64,000 nucleotides of DNA from Osmia lignaria lignaria (Eukaryota > Arthropoda > Insecta > Hymenoptera > Megachilidae): positions 16,446,501 to 16,510,500 of the forward strand of contig NW_027478159.1 of NCBI RefSeq assembly GCF_051020975.1, written 5' to 3'. Shown in pieces: positions 13,339-28,151 of the stretch. The stretch's first letter is position 1, and each line of letters begins with the position of its first letter. The position numbers and the translations under genes are program-made. Below the pieces are notes generated by a model. It ran no database searches and had not been told where the DNA came from. It worked only from the letters and a program-made list of their open reading frames with translations.

Positions 13339-16236
13339 TTGCAGATTTATCTCAAGGGAAGGGGCCTGACGGACATATTTCGAGATATTTCTTCTTCTTG
13401 TTGTTCTTCTTCTGCACAGCTAAGCTGGAAGTGGCATTTGCGGCTCGCACTAGTGCAGAGTTATCTCAAAGAAAGGGGCCACGGTGTTTCTGTACCTCTA
13501 TTATGTTGGTGCAGCTTCGGAGCTTTTAAATATCTTGATATATCTCGAGAACTACGCATCTGATCAAAAAATATCATAGAACATAAAAAGTAGGAAACCT
13601 AATTTTCTACAAAAAAGGTCTCTGAACATTTTGCCGTAGCTCGCTTCGTTTCCGAGATATTTGCAGATTTATCTCAAGGGAAGGGGCCTGACGGACATAT
13701 TTCGAGATATTTCTTCTTCTTGTTGTTCTTCTTCTGCACAGCTAAGCTGGAAGTGGCATTTGCGGCTCGCACTAGTGCAGAGTTATCTCAAAGAAAGGGG
13801 CCACGGTGTTTCTGTACCTCTATTATGTTGGTGCAGCTTCGGAGCTTTTAAATATCTTGATATATCTCGAGAACTACGCATCTGATCAAAAAATATCATA
13901 GAACATAAAAAGTAGGAAACCTAATTCTCTACAAAAAAGGTCTCTTAACGTTTTGCAATAGCTCGCTTCGTTTCCGAGATATTTGCAGATTTATCTCAAG
14001 GGAGGGGTCCTGACGGACATATTTCGAGATATTTCTTCTTCTTGTTGTTCTTCTTCTGCACAGCTAAACTGGAAGTGGCATTTCCAGCTCGCAATAGTGC
14101 AGAGTTATCCCAAAGAAAGGTTCCACGCTGTTTCTGTATCTCTATTATGTTGGTGCGGCTTCGGAACTTTTAAATATCTCGATATATCTCGAAAACTACG
14201 CTTCTGATCAAAAAATATGATAGAACATAAATTGTAGGAAACATAATTCTCTACAAAAAACGTCTCTTAACATTTTGCCATAGCTCGCTTCGTTTCCGAG
14301 ATATTTGCAGATTCAGCTCAAAGGAACTGGCCTGACGGACATATTTCGAGATATTTCTTCTTCTTGTTGTTCTTCCTCTGCACAGCTAAGCTGGAAGTGG
14401 CATTTGCAGCTCGCAATAGTGCAGAGTTATCTCAAAGAAAGGGGCCACGGTGTTTCTGTATCTCTATTATGTTGGTGCGGCTTCGGAACTTTTAAATATC
14501 TCGATATATCTCGAAAACTACGCTTCTGATCAAAAAATATCATAGAACATAAATTGTAGGAAACATAATTCTCTACAAAAAACGTCTCTTAACATTTTGC
14601 CATAGCTCGCTTCGTTTCCGAGATATTTGCAGATTCAGCTGAAAGGAACTGGCCTGACGGACATATTTCGAGATATTTCTTCTTCTTGTTGTTCTTCCTC
14701 TGCACAGCTAAGCTGGAAGTGGCATTTGCAGCTCGCAATAGTGCAGAGTTATCTCAAAGAAAGGGGCCACGGTGTTTCTGTATCTCTATTATGTTGGTGC
14801 GGCTTCGGAACTTTTAAATATCTTGATATATCTCGAGAACTACGCATCTGATCAAAAAATATCATTCTACATAAAAAGTAGGAAACCTAATTTTCTACAA
14901 AAAAGGTCTCTGAACATTTTGCCGTAGCTCGCTTCGTTTCCGAGATATTTGCAGATTTATCTCAAGGGAAGGGGCCTGACGGACATATTTCGAGATATTT
15001 CTTCTTCTTGTTGTTCTTCTTCTGCACAGCTAAGCTGGAAGTGGCATTTGCGGCTCGCACTAGTGCAGAGTTATCTCAAAGAAAGGGGCCACGGTGTTTC
15101 TGTACCTCTATTATGTTGGTGCAGCTTCGGAGCTTTTAAATATCTTGATATATCTCGAGAACTACGCATCTGATCAAAAAATATCATAGAACATAAAAAG
15201 TAGGAAACCTAATTCTCTACAAAAAAGGTCTCTTAACGTTTTGCAATAGCTCGCTTCGTTTCCGAGATATTTGCAGATTTATCTCAAGGGAGGGGTCCTG
15301 ACGGACATATTTCGAGATATTTCTTCTTCTTGTTGTTCTTCTTCTGCACAGCTAAACTGGAAGTGGCATTTCCAGCTCGCAATAGTGCAGAGTTATCCCA
15401 AAGAAAGGTTCCACGCTGTTTCTGTATCTCTATTATGTTGGTGCGGCTTCGGAACTTTTAAATATCTCGATATATCTCGAAAACTACGCTTCTGATCAAA
15501 AAATATGATAGAACATAAATTGTAGGAAACATAATTCTCTACAAAAAACGTCTCTTAACATTTTGCCATAGCTCGCTTCGTTTCCGAGATATTTGCAGAT
15601 TCAGCTCAAAGGAACTGGCCTGACGGACATATTTCGAGATATTTCTTCTTCTTGTTGTTCTTCCTCTGCACAGCTAAGCTGGAAGTGGCATTTGCAGCTC
15701 GCAATAGTGCAGAGTTATCTCAAAGAAAGGGGTCACGGTGTTTCTGTATCTCTATTATGTTGGTGCGGCTTCGGAACTTTTAAATATCTCGATATATCTC
15801 GAAAACTACGCTTCTGATCAAAAAATATCATAGAACATAAATTGTAGGAAACATAATTCTCTACAAAAAACGTCTCTTAACATTTTGCCATAGCTCGCTT
15901 CGTTTCCGAGATATTTGCAGATTCAGCTGAAAGGAACTGGCCTGACGGACATATTTCGAGATATTTCTTCTTCTTGTTGTTCTTCCTCTGCACAGCTAAG
16001 CTGGAAGTGGCATTTGCAGCTCGCAATAGTGCAGAGTTATCTCAAAGAAAGGGGCCACGGTGTTTCTGTATCTCTATTATGTTGGTGCGGCTTCGGAACT
16101 TTTAAATATCTTGATATATCTCGAGAACTACGCATCTGATCAAAAAATATCATAGAACGCAAAAAGTAGGAAACTTAATTCTCTACAAAAAAGGTCTCTT
16201 AACATTTTGCAATAGCTCGCTTCGTTTCCGAGATAT
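13339..16236. repeat. Satellite 4-monomer (1,288-bp) duplication plus a single-monomer duplication
   Basis: The monomer at 13339 is duplicated at 13661 with the same unusual flanks (AATTTTCTAC, CTGAACATTTTGCCGTAGC). The four monomers from 13661 to 14948 are then repeated at 14949-16236. Shared markers include the AAAGGTTCCACGCTG variant, ATATGATAGAAC and CAGCTGAAAGGAAC. This nested arrangement records at least two separate copy events. Confidence 0.85.
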
Positions 16237-17524
16237 TTGCAGATTTATCTCAAGGGAAGGGGCCTGACGGACATATTTCGAGATATTTCTTCTTCTTGTT
16301 GTTCTTCTTCTGCACAGCTAAACTGGAAGTGGCATTTCCAGCTCGCAATAGTGCAGAGTTATCTCAAAGAAAGGGGCCACGGTGTTTCTGTATCTCTATT
16401 ATGTTGGTGCGGCTTCGGAACTTTTAAATATCTTGATATATCTCGAGAACTACGCATCTGATCAAAAAATATCATTCTACATAAAAAGTAGGAAACTTAA
16501 TTCTCTACAAGAAAGGTCTCTAAACATTTTGCCATAGCTCGCTTCGTTTCCGAGATATTTGCAGATTTATCTCAAGGGAAGGGGCCTGACGGACATATTT
16601 CGAGATATTTCTTCTTCTTGTTGTTCTTCTTCTGCACAGCTAAGCTGGAAGTGGCATTTGCAGCTCGCAATAGTGCAGAGTTATCTCAAAGAGAGGGGCC
16701 ACGGTGTTTCTGTATCTCTATTATGTTGGTGCGGCTTCGGAACTTTTAAATATCTTGATATATCTCGAGAACTACGCATCTGATCAAAAAATATCATAGA
16801 ACGTAAATTGTAGGAAACATTATTCTCTACAAAAAAGGTCCCTTAACATTTTGCCATAGCTCGCTTCGTTTCCGAGATATTTGCAGATTTATCTCAAGGG
16901 AAGGGTCCTGATGGACATATTTCGAGATATTTCTTCTTCTTGTTGTTCTTCCTCTGCACAGCTAAGCTGGAAGTGGCATTTGCAGCGCGCAATAGTGCAG
17001 AGTTATCTCAAAGAAAGGGGCCACGGTGTTTCTGTATCTCTATTATGTTGGTGCGGCTTCGGAACTTTTAAATATCTTGATATATCTCGAGAACTACGCA
17101 TCTGATCAGAAAATATCATACTACATAAAAAGTAGGAAACTTAATTCTCTACAAGAAAGGTCTCTAAACATTTTGCCATAGCTCGCTTCGTTTCCGAGAT
17201 ATTTGCAGATTTATCTCAAGGGAAGGGGCCTGACGGACATATTTCGAGATAGTTCTTCTTCTTGTTGTTCTTCTTCTGCACAGCTAAGCTGGAAGTGGCA
17301 TTTGCAGGTCGCAATAGTGCAGAGTTATCTCAAAGAAAGGGGCCACGGTGTTTCTGTATCTCTATTATGTTGGTGCGGCTTCGGAACTTTTAAATATCTT
17401 GATATATCTCGAGAACTACGCATCTGATCAAAAAATATCATACTACATAAAAAGTAGGAAACTTAATTCTCTACAAGAAAGGTCTCTAAACATTTTGCCA
17501 TAGCTCGCTTCGTTTCCGAGATAT

Positions 17525-20500
17525 TTGCAGATTTATCTCAAGGGAAGGGGCCTGACGGACATATTTCGAGATATTTCTTCTTCTTGTTGTTCTTCTTCTG
17601 CACAGCTAAGCTGGAAGTGGCATTTGCAGCTCGCAATAGTGCAGAGTTATCTCAAAGAGAGGGGCCACGGTGTTTCTGTATCTCTATTATGTTGGTGCGG
17701 CTTCGGAACTTTTAAATATCTTGATATATCTCGAGAACTACGCATCTGATCAAAAAATATCATAGAAGATAAAAAGTAGGAAACTTAATTCTCTACAAAA
17801 AAGGTCTCTTAACATTTCGCCATAGCTCGCTTCGTTTCCGAGATATTTGCAGATTTATCTCAAGGGAAGGGGCCTGACGGACATATTTCGAGATATTTCT
17901 TCTTCTTGTTGTTCTTCTTCTGCACAGCTGAGCTGGAAGTGGCATTTGCAGGTCGCAATAGTGCAGAGTTATCTCAAAGAAAGTGGCCACGGTGTTTCTG
18001 TATCTCTATTATGTTGGTGCGGCTTCGGAACTTTTAAATATCTTGATATATCTCGAGAACTACGCATCTGATCAAAAAATATCATAGAACGTAAAAAGTA
18101 GGAAACTTAATTCTCTACAAAAAAGGTCTCTTAACATTTTGCCATAGCTCGCTTCGTTTCCGAGATATTTGCAGATTTATCTCAAGGGAAGGGGCCTGAC
18201 GGACATATTTCGAGATATTTCTTCTTCTTGTTGTTCTTCTTCTGCACAGCTGAGCTGGAAGTGGCATTTGCAGGTCGCAATAGTGCAGAATTATCTCAAA
18301 GAAAGGGGCCACGGTGTTTCTGTATCTCTATTATGTTGGTGCGGCTTCGGAACTTTTAAATATCTCGATATATCTCGAAAACTACGCTTCTGATCAAAAA
18401 ATATCATAGAACGTAAATTGGAGGAAACATTATTCTCTACAAAAAAGGTCCCTTAACATTTTGCCATAGCTCGCTTCGTTTCCGAGATATTTGCAGATTT
18501 ATCTCAAGGGAAGGGTCCTGATGGACATATTTCGAGATATTTCTTCTTCTTGTTGTTCTTCTTCTGCACAGCTGAACTGGAAGTGGCATTTCCAGCTCGC
18601 AATCGTGCAGAGTTATCTCAATGAAAGGGGCCACGGTGTTTCTGTATCTCTATTATGTTGGTGCGGCTTCGGAACTTTTAAATATCTTGATATATCTCGA
18701 GAACTACGCGTCTGATCGAAAAATATCATAGAACATAAAAAGTAGGAAACTTAATTCTCTACAAAAAAGGTCTCTTAACATTTTGCCATAGCTCGCTTAG
18801 TTTCCGAGATATTTGCAGATATAACTCAAGGGAAGGGGCCTGACGGACATATTTCGAGATACTTCTTCTTCTTGTTGTTCTTCTTCTGCACAGCTAAGCT
18901 GGAAGTGGCATTTGCAGCGCGCAATAGTGCAGAGTTATCTCAAAGAAACGGGCCACGGTGTTTCTGTATCTCTATTATGTTGGTGCGGCTTCGGAACTTT
19001 TAAATATCTTGATATATCTCGAGAACTACGCATCTGATCAAAAAATATCATACTACATAAAAAGTAGGAAACTTAATTGTCTACAAGAAAGGTCTCTAAA
19101 CATTTTGCCATAGCTCGCTTCGTTTCCGAGATATTTGCAGATTTATCTCAAGGGAAGGGGCCTGACGGACATATTTCGAGATATTTCTTCTTCTTGTTGT
19201 TCTTCCGCTGCACAGCTAAGCTGGAAGTGGCATTTGCAGCTCGCAATAGTGCAGAGTTATCTCAAAGAAAGGGGCCACGGTGTTTCTGTATCTCTATTAT
19301 GTTGGTGCGGCTTCGGAACTTTTAAATATCTCGATATATCTCGAAAACTACGCTTCTGATCAAAAAATATCATACAACATAAATTGTAGGAAACATAATT
19401 CTCTACAAAAAAGGTCTCTTAACATTTTGCCATAGCTCGCTTCGTTTCCGAGATATTTGCAGATTCAGCTGAAAGGAACTGGCCTGACGGACATATTTCG
19501 AGATATTTCTTCTTCTTGTTGTTCTTCCTCTGCACAGCTAAGCTGGAAGTGGCATTTGCAGCTAGCAATAGTGCAGAGTTATCTCAAAGAAAGGGGCCAC
19601 GGTGTTTCTGTATCTCTATTATGTTGGTGCGGCTTCGGAACTTTTAAATATCTTGATATATCTCGAGAACTACGCATCTGATCAAAAAATATCATAGAAC
19701 GCAAAAAGTAGGAAACTTAATTCTCTACAAAAAAGGTCTCTGAACATTTTGCCATAGCTCGCTTCGTTTCCGAGATATTTGCAGATTTATCTCAAGGGAA
19801 GGGGCCTGACGGACATATTTCGAGATATTTCTTCTTCTTGTTGTTCTTCTTCTGCACAGCTAAGCTGGAAGTGGCATTTGCGGCTCGCACTAGTGCAGAG
19901 TTATCTCAAAGAAAGGGGCCACGGTGTTTCTGTACCTCTATTATGTTGGTGCGGCTTCGGAACTTTTAAATATCTTGATATATCTCGAGAACTACGCATC
20001 TGATCAGAAAATATCATACTACATAAAAAGTAGGAAACTTAATTCTCTACAAGAAAGGTCTCTAAACATTTTGCCATAGCTCGCTTCGTTTCCGAGATAT
20101 TTGCAGATTTATCTCAAGGGAAGGGGCCTGACGGACATATTTCGAGATATTTCTTCTTCTTGTTGTTCTTCTTCTGCACAGCTAAGCTGGAAGTGGCATT
20201 TGCAGCTCGCAATAGTGCAGAGTTATCTCAAAGAGAGGGGCCACGGTGTTTCTGTATCTCTATTATGTTGGTGCGGCTTCGGAACTTTTAAATATCTTGA
20301 TATATCTCGAGAACTACGCATCTGATCAAAAAATATCATAGAAGATAAAAAGTAGGAAACTTAATTCTCTACAAAAAAGGTCTCTTAACATTTCGCCATA
20401 GCTCGCTTCGTTTCCGAGATATTTGCAGATTTATCTCAAGGGAAGGGGCCTGACGGACATATTTCGAGATATTTCTTCTTCTTGTTGTTCTTCTTCTGCA

Positions 20501-21711
20501 CAGCTGAGCTGGAAGTGGCATTTGCAGGTCGCAATAGTGCAGAGTTATCTCAAAGAAAGTGGCCACGGTGTTTCTGTATCTCTATTATGTTGGTGCGGCT
20601 TCGGAAACTTTTAAATATCTTGATATATCTCGAGAACTACGCATCTGATCAAAAAATATCATAGAACGTAAAAAGTAGGAAACTTAATTCTCTACAAAAA
20701 AGGTCTCTTAACATTTTGCCATAGCTCGCTTCGTTTCCGAGATATTTGCAGATTTATCTCAAGGGAAGGGGCCTGACGGACATATTTCGAGATATTTCTT
20801 CTTCTTGTTGTTCTTCTTCTGCACAGCTGAGCTGGAAGTGGCATTTGCAGGTCGCAATAGTGCAGAATTATCTCAAAGAAAGGGGCCACGGTGTTTCTGT
20901 ATCTCTATTATGTTGGTGCGGCTTCGGAACTTTTAAATATCTCGATATATCTCGAAAACTACGCTTCTGATCAAAAAATATCATAGAACGTAAATTGGAG
21001 GAAACATTATTCTCTACAAAAAAGGTCCCTTAACATTTTGCCATAGCTCGCTTCGTTTCCGAGATATTTGCAGATTTATCTCAAGGGAAGGGTCCTGATG
21101 GACATATTTCGAGATATTTCTTCTTCTTGTTGTTCTTCTTCTGCACAGCTGAACTGGAAGTGGCATTTCCAGCTCGCAATCGTGCAGAGTTATCTCAATG
21201 AAAGGGGCCACGGTGTTTCTGTATCTCTACTATGTTGGTGCGGCTTCGGAACTTTTAAATATCTTGATATATCTCGAGAACTACGCCTCTGATCGAAAAA
21301 TATCATAGAACGTAAAAAGTAGGAAACTTAATTCTCTACAAAAAAGGTCTCTTAACATTTTGCCATAGCTCGCTTAGTTTCCGAGATATTTGCAGATATA
21401 ACTCAAGGGAAGGGGCCTGACGGACATATTTCGAGATACTTCTTCTTCTTGTTGTTCTTCTTCTGCACAGCTAAGCTGGAAGTGGCATTTGCAGCGCGCA
21501 ATAGTGCAGAGTTATCTCAAAGAAACGGGCCACGGTGTTTCTGTATCTCTATTATGTTGGTGCGGCTTCGGAACTTTTAAATATCTCGATATATCTCGAA
21601 AACTACGCTTCTGATCAAAAAATATCATAGAACATAAATTGTAGGAAACTTAATTCTCTACAAAAAAGGTCTCTTAACATTTTGCCATAGCTCGCTTCGT
21701 TTCCGAGATAT
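17525..21711. repeat. Satellite 8-monomer (about 2,576-bp) offset duplication
   Basis: Monomers starting at 17525, 17847, 18169 and 18491, and the stop-interrupted one near 18813, recur near 20101, 20423, 20746, 21068 and 21390. Shared private variants include CAGCTGAGCTGG, CAGGTCGCAATAG, TTGGAGGAAAC and GATATAACTCAAGG. The right-hand copy contains the extra A at about 20606, so the insertion postdates the duplication. Confidence 0.8.
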
Positions 21712-24609
21712 TTGCAGATTTATCTCAAGGGAAGGGGCCTGACGGACATATTTCGAGATATTTCTTCTTCTTGTTGTTCTTCCTCTGCACAGCTAAGCTG
21801 GAAGTGGCATTTGCGGCTCGCACTAGTGCAGAGTTATCTCAAAGAAAGGGGCCACGGTGTTTCTGTATCCCTATTATGTTGGTGCGGCTTCGGAACTTTT
21901 AAATATCTCGATATATCTCGAAAACTACGCTTCTGATCAAAAACTATCATAGAACATAAATTGTAGGAAACTTAATTCTCTACAAAAAAGGTCTCTTAAC
22001 ATTTTGCCATAGCTCTCTTCGTTTCCGAGATATTTGCAGATTTATCTCAAGGGAAGGGGCCTGACGGACATATTTCGAGATATTTCTTCTTCTTGTTGTT
22101 CTTCTTCTGCACAGCTAAGCTGGAAGTGGCATTTGCGGCTCGCACTAGTGCAGAGTTATCTCAAAGAAAGGGGCCACGGTGTTTCTGTATCCCTATTATG
22201 TTGGTGCGGCTTCGGAACTTTTAAATATCTCGATATATCTCGAAAACTACGCTTCTGATCAAAAACTATCATAGAACATAAATTGTAGGAAACTTAATTC
22301 TCTACAAAAAAGGTCTCTTAACATTTTGCCATAGCTCGCTTCGTTTCCGAGATATTTGCAGATTTATCTCAAGGGAAGGGGCCTGACGGACATATTTCGA
22401 GATATTTCTTCTTCTTGTTGTTCTTCCTCTGCACAGCTAAGCTGGAAGTGGCATTTGCGGCTCGCACTAGTGCAGAGTTATCTCAAAGAAAGGGGCCACG
22501 GTGTTTCTGTATCTCTATTATGTTGGTGCGGCTTCGGAACTTTTAAATATCTCGATATATCTCGAAAACTACGCTTCTAATCAAAAACTATCATAGAACA
22601 TAAATTGTAGGAAACTTAATTCTCTACAAAAAAGGTCTCTTAACATTTTGCCATAGCTCGCTTCGTTTCCGAGATATTTGCAGATTTATCTCAAGGGAAG
22701 GGGCCTGACGGACATATTTCGAGATATTTCTTCTTCTTGTTGTTCTTCCTCTGCACAGCTAAGCTGGAAGTGGCATTTGCGGCTCGCACTAGTGCAGAGT
22801 TATCTCAAAGAAAGGGGCCACGGTGTTTCTGTATCTCTATTATGTTGGTGCGGCTTCGGAACTTTTAAATATCTCGATATATCTCGAAAACTACGCTTCT
22901 GATCAAAAAATTTCATAGAACATAAATGGTAGCAAACAGAATTCTCTACAAAAAAGGTCTCTTAACATTTTGCCATAGCTCGCTTCGTTTCCGAGATATT
23001 TGCAGATATATCTCAAGGGAAGGGGCCTGACGGACATATTTCGAGATATTTCTTCTTCTTGTTGTTCTTCTTCTGCACAGCTAAACTGGAAGTGACATTT
23101 CCAGCTCGCAATCGTGCAGAGTTATCTCAAAGAAAGGGGCCACGGTGTTTCTGTATCTCTATTATGTTGGTGCGGCTTCGGAACTTTTAAATATCTTGAT
23201 ATATCTCGAGAACTACGCCTCTGATCGAAAAATATCATAGAACATAAAAAGTAGGAAACTTAATTCTCTACAAAAAAGGTCTCTTAACATTTTGCCATAG
23301 CTCGCTTCGTTTCCGAGATATTTGCAGATTTATCTCAAGGGAAGGGGCCTGACGGACATATTTCGAGATATTTCTTCTTCTTGTTGTTCTTCTTCTGCAC
23401 AGCTAAGCTGGAAGTGGCATTTGCAGCGCGCAATAGTGCAGAGTTATCTCAAAGAAAGGGGCCACGGTGTTTCTGTATCTCTATTATGTTGGTGCGGCTT
23501 CGGAACTTTTAAATATCTCGATATATCCCGAAAACTACGCTTCTGATCAAAAAATATCATAGAACATAAATTGTAGGAAACATAATTCTCTACAAAAAAG
23601 GTCTCTTAACATTTTGCCATAGCTCGCTTCGTTTCCGAGATATTTGCAGATATATCTCAAGGGAAGGGGCCTGACGGACATATTTCGAGATATTTCTTCT
23701 TCTTGTTGTTCTTCTTCTGCACAGCTAAGCTGGAAGTGGCATTTGCAGCTCGCAATAGTGCAGAGTTATCTCAAAGAAAGGGGCCACGGTGTTTCTGTAT
23801 CTCTATTATGTTGGTGCGGCTTCGGAACTTTTAAATATCTCGATATATCCCGAAAACTACGCTTCTGATCAAAAAATATCATAGAACATAAATTGTAGGA
23901 AACATAATTCTCTACAAAAAAGGTCTCTTAACATTTTGCCATAGCTCGCTTCGTTTCCGAGATATTTGCAGATATATCTCAAGGGAAGGGGCCTGACGGA
24001 CATATTTCGAGATATTTCTTCTTCTTGTTGTTCTTCTTCTGCACAGCTAAGCTGGAAGTGGCATTTGCAGCTCGCAATAGTGCAGAGTTATCTCAAAGAA
24101 AGGGGCCACGGTGTTTCTGTATCTCTATTATGTTGGTGCGGCTTCGGAACTTTTAAATATCTTGATATATTTCGAGAACTACGCATCTGATCAAAAAATA
24201 TCATAGAACATAAAAAGTAGGAAACTTAATTCTCTACAAAAAAGGTCTCTTAACATTTTGCCATAGCTCGCTTCGTTTCCGAGATATTAGCAGATTTATC
24301 TCAAGGGAAGGGGTCTGACGGACATATTTCGAGATATTTCTTCTTCTTGTTGTTCTTCTTCTGCACAGCTAAGCTGGAAGTGGCATTTGCGGCTCGCACT
24401 AGTGCAGAGTTATCTCAAAGAAAGGGGCCACGGTGTTTCTGTATCTCTATTATGTTGGTGCGGCTTCGGAACTTTTAAATATCTTGATATATCTCGAGAA
24501 CTACGCATCCGATCAAAAAATATCATAGAACATAAAAAGTAGGAAACTTAATTCTCTACAAAAAAGGTCTCTTAACATTTTGCCATAGCTCGCTTCGTTT
24601 CCTAGATAT

Positions 24610-27600
24610 TTGCAGATTTATCTCAAGGGAAGGGGCCTGACGGACATATTTCGAGATATTTCTTCTTCTTGTTGTTCTTCCTCTGCACAGCTAAGCTGGA
24701 AGTGGCATTTGCGGCTCGCACTAGTGCAGAGTTATCTCAAAGAAAGGGGCCACGGTGTTTCTGTATCTCTATTATGTTGGTGCGGCTTCGGAACTTTTAA
24801 ATATCTCGATATATCTCGAAAACTACGCTTCTGATCAAAAAATATCGTAGACCATAAATTGCAGGAAACATAATTCTCTACAAAAAAGGTCTCTTAACAT
24901 TTTGCCATAGCTCGCTTCGTTTCCGAGATATTTGCAGATTTATCTCAAGGGAAGGGGCCTGACGGACATATTTCGAGATATTTCTTCTTCTTGTTGTTCT
25001 TCCTCTGCACAGCTAAGCTGGAAGTGGCATTTGCGGCTCGCACTAGTGCAGAGTTATCTCAAAGAAAGGGGCCACGGTGTTTCTGTATCCCTATTATGTT
25101 GGTGCGGCTTCGGAACTTTTAAATATCTCGATATATCTCGAAAACTACGCTTCTGATCAAAAACTATCATAGAACATAAATTGTAGGAAACTTAATTCTC
25201 TACAAAAAAGGTCTCTTAACATTTTGCCATAGCTCTCTTCGTTTCCGAGATATTTGCAGATTTATCTCAAGGGAAGGGGCCTGACGGACATATTTCGAGA
25301 TATTTCTTCTTCTTGTTGTTCTTCTTCTGCACAGCTAAGCTGGAAGTGGCATTTGCGGCTCGCACTAGTGCAGAGTTATCTCAAAGAAAGGGGCCACGGT
25401 GTTTCTGTATCCCTATTATGTTGGTGCGGCTTCGGAACTTTTAAATATCTTGATATATCTCGAGAACTACGCATCTGATCAAAAAATATCATAGAACATA
25501 AAAAGTAGGAAACTTAATTCTCTACAAAAAAGGTCTCTTAACATTTTGCCATAGCTCGCTTCGTTTCCGAGATATTTGCAGATTTATCTCAAGGGAAGGG
25601 GCCTGACGGACATATTTCGAGATATTTCTTCTTCTTGTTGTTCTTCCTCTGCACAGCTAAGCTGGAAGTGGCATTTGCGGCTCGCACTAGTGCAGAGTTA
25701 TCTCAAAGAAAGGGGCCACGGTGTTTCTGTATCTCTATTATGTTGGTGCGGCTTCGGAACTTTTAAATATCTTGATATATCTCGAGAACTACGCATCTGA
25801 TCAAAAAATATCATAGAACATAAAAAGTATGAAACTTAATTCTCTACAAAAAAGGTCTCTTAACATTTTGCCATAGCTCGCTTCGTTTCCGAGATATTTG
25901 CAGATTTATCTCAAGGGAAGGGGCCTGACGGACATATTTCGAGATATTTCTTCTTCTTGTTGTTCTTCCTCTGCACAGCTAAGCTGGAAGTGGCATTTGC
26001 GGCTCGCACTAGTGCAGAGTTATCTCAAAGAAAGGGGCCACGGTGTTTCTGTATCTCTATTATGTTGGTGCGGCTTCGGAACTTTTAAATATCTCGATAT
26101 ATCTCGAAAACTACGCTTCTGATCAAAAAATATCATAGAACATAAATTGTAGGAAACTTAATTCTCTACAAAAAAGGTCTCTTAACATTTTGCCATAGCT
26201 CGCTTCGTTTCCGAGATATTTGCAGATTTATCTCAAGGGAAGGGGCCTGACGGACATATTTCGAGACATTTCTTCTTCTTGTTGTTCTTCCTCTGCACAG
26301 CTAAGCTGGAAGTGGCATTTGCGGCTCGCACTAGTGCAGAGTTATCTCAAAGAAAGGGGCCACGGTGTTTGTGTATCCCTATTATGTTGGTGCGGCTTCG
26401 GAACTTTTAAATATCTCGATATATCTCGAAAACTACGCTTCTGATCAAAAACTATCATAGAACATAAATTGTAGGAAACTTAATTCTCTACAAAAAAGGT
26501 CTCTTAACATTTTGCCATAGCTCTCTTCGTTTCCGAGATATTTGCAGATTTATCTCAAGGGAAGGGGCCTGACGGACATATTTCGAGATATTTCTTCTTC
26601 TTGTTGTTCTTCTTCTGCACAGCTAAGCTGGAAGTGGCATTTGCGGCTCGCACTAGTGCAGAGTTATCTCAAAGAAAGGGGCCACGGTGTTTCTGTATCC
26701 CTATTATGTTGGTGCGGCTTCGGAACTTTTAAATATCTCGATATATCTCGAAAACTACGCTTCTGATCAAAAACTATCATAGAACATAAATTGTAGGAAA
26801 CTTAATTCTCTACAAAAAAGGTCTCTTAACATTTTGCCATAGCTCGCTTCGTTTCCGAGATATTTGCAGATTTATCTCAAGGGAAGGGGCCTGACGGACA
26901 TATTTCGAGATATTTCTTCTTCTTGTTGTTCTTCCTCTGCACAGCTAAGCTGGAAGTGGCATTTGCGGCTCGCACTAGTGCAGAGTTATCTCAAAGAAAG
27001 GGGCCACGGTGTTTCTGTATCTCTATTATGTTGGTGCGGCTTCGGAACTTTTAAATATCTCGATATATCTCGAAAACTACGCTTCTGATCAAAAAATATC
27101 GTAGACCATAAATTGCAGGAAACATAATTCTCTACAAAAAAGGTCTCTTAACATTTTGCCATAGCTCGCTTCGTTTCCGAGATATTTGCAGATTTATCTC
27201 AAGGGAAGGGGCCTGACGGACATATTTCGAGATATTTCTTCTTCTTGTTGTTCTTCCTCTGCACAGCTAAGCCGGAAGTGGCATTTGCGGCTCGCACTAG
27301 TGCAGAGTTATCTCAAAGAAAGGGGCCACGGTGTTTCTGTATCCCTATTATGTTGGTGCGGCTTCGGAACTTTTAAATATCTGGATATATCTCGAGAACT
27401 ACGCATCTGATCAAAAAATATCATAGAACATAAAAAGTAGGAAACTTAATTCTCTACAAAAAAGGTCTCTTAACATTTTGCCATAGCTCGCTTCGTTTCC
27501 GAGATATTTGCAGATTTATCTCAAGGGAAGGGGCCTGACGGACATATTTCGAGATATTTCTTCTTCTTGTTGTTCTTCCTCTGCACAGCTAAGCTGGAAG

Positions 27601-28151
27601 TGGCATTTGCGGCTCGCACTAGTGCAGAGTTATCTCAAAGAAAGGGGCCACGGTGTTTCTGTATCTCTATTATGTTGGTGCGGCTTCGGAACTTTTAAAT
27701 ATCTTGATATATCTCGAGAACTACGCATCTGATCAAAAAATATCATAGAACATAAAAAGTATGAAACTTAATTCTCTACAAAAAAGGTCTCTTAACATTT
27801 TGCCATAGCTCGCTTCGTTTCCGAGATATTTGCAGATTTATCTCAAGGGAAGGGGCCTGACGGACATATTTCGAGATATTTCTTCTTCTTGTTGTTCTTC
27901 CTCTGCACAGCTAAGCTGGAAGTGGCATTTGCGGCTCGCACTAGTGCAGAGTTATCTCAAAGAAAGGGGCCACGGTGTTTCTGTATCTCTATTATGTTGG
28001 TGCGGCTTCGGAACTTTTAAATATCTCGATATATCTCGAAAACTACGCTTCTGATCAAAAAATATCATAGAACATAAATTGTAGGAAACTTAATTCTCTA
28101 CAAAAAAGGTCTCTTAACATTTTGCCATAGCTCGCTTCGTTTCCGAGATAT
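24610..28151. repeat. Satellite 6- and 7-monomer offset duplications
   Basis: The rare variant CGTAGACCATAAATTGCAGG occurs at 24846 and at 27100, an offset of 2,254 bp or seven monomers. Another rare variant, AAAAAGTATGAAAC, occurs at about 25826 and 27758, an offset of 1,932 bp or six monomers. The change of offset inside one region means the duplicated block later gained or lost one monomer. Confidence 0.7.
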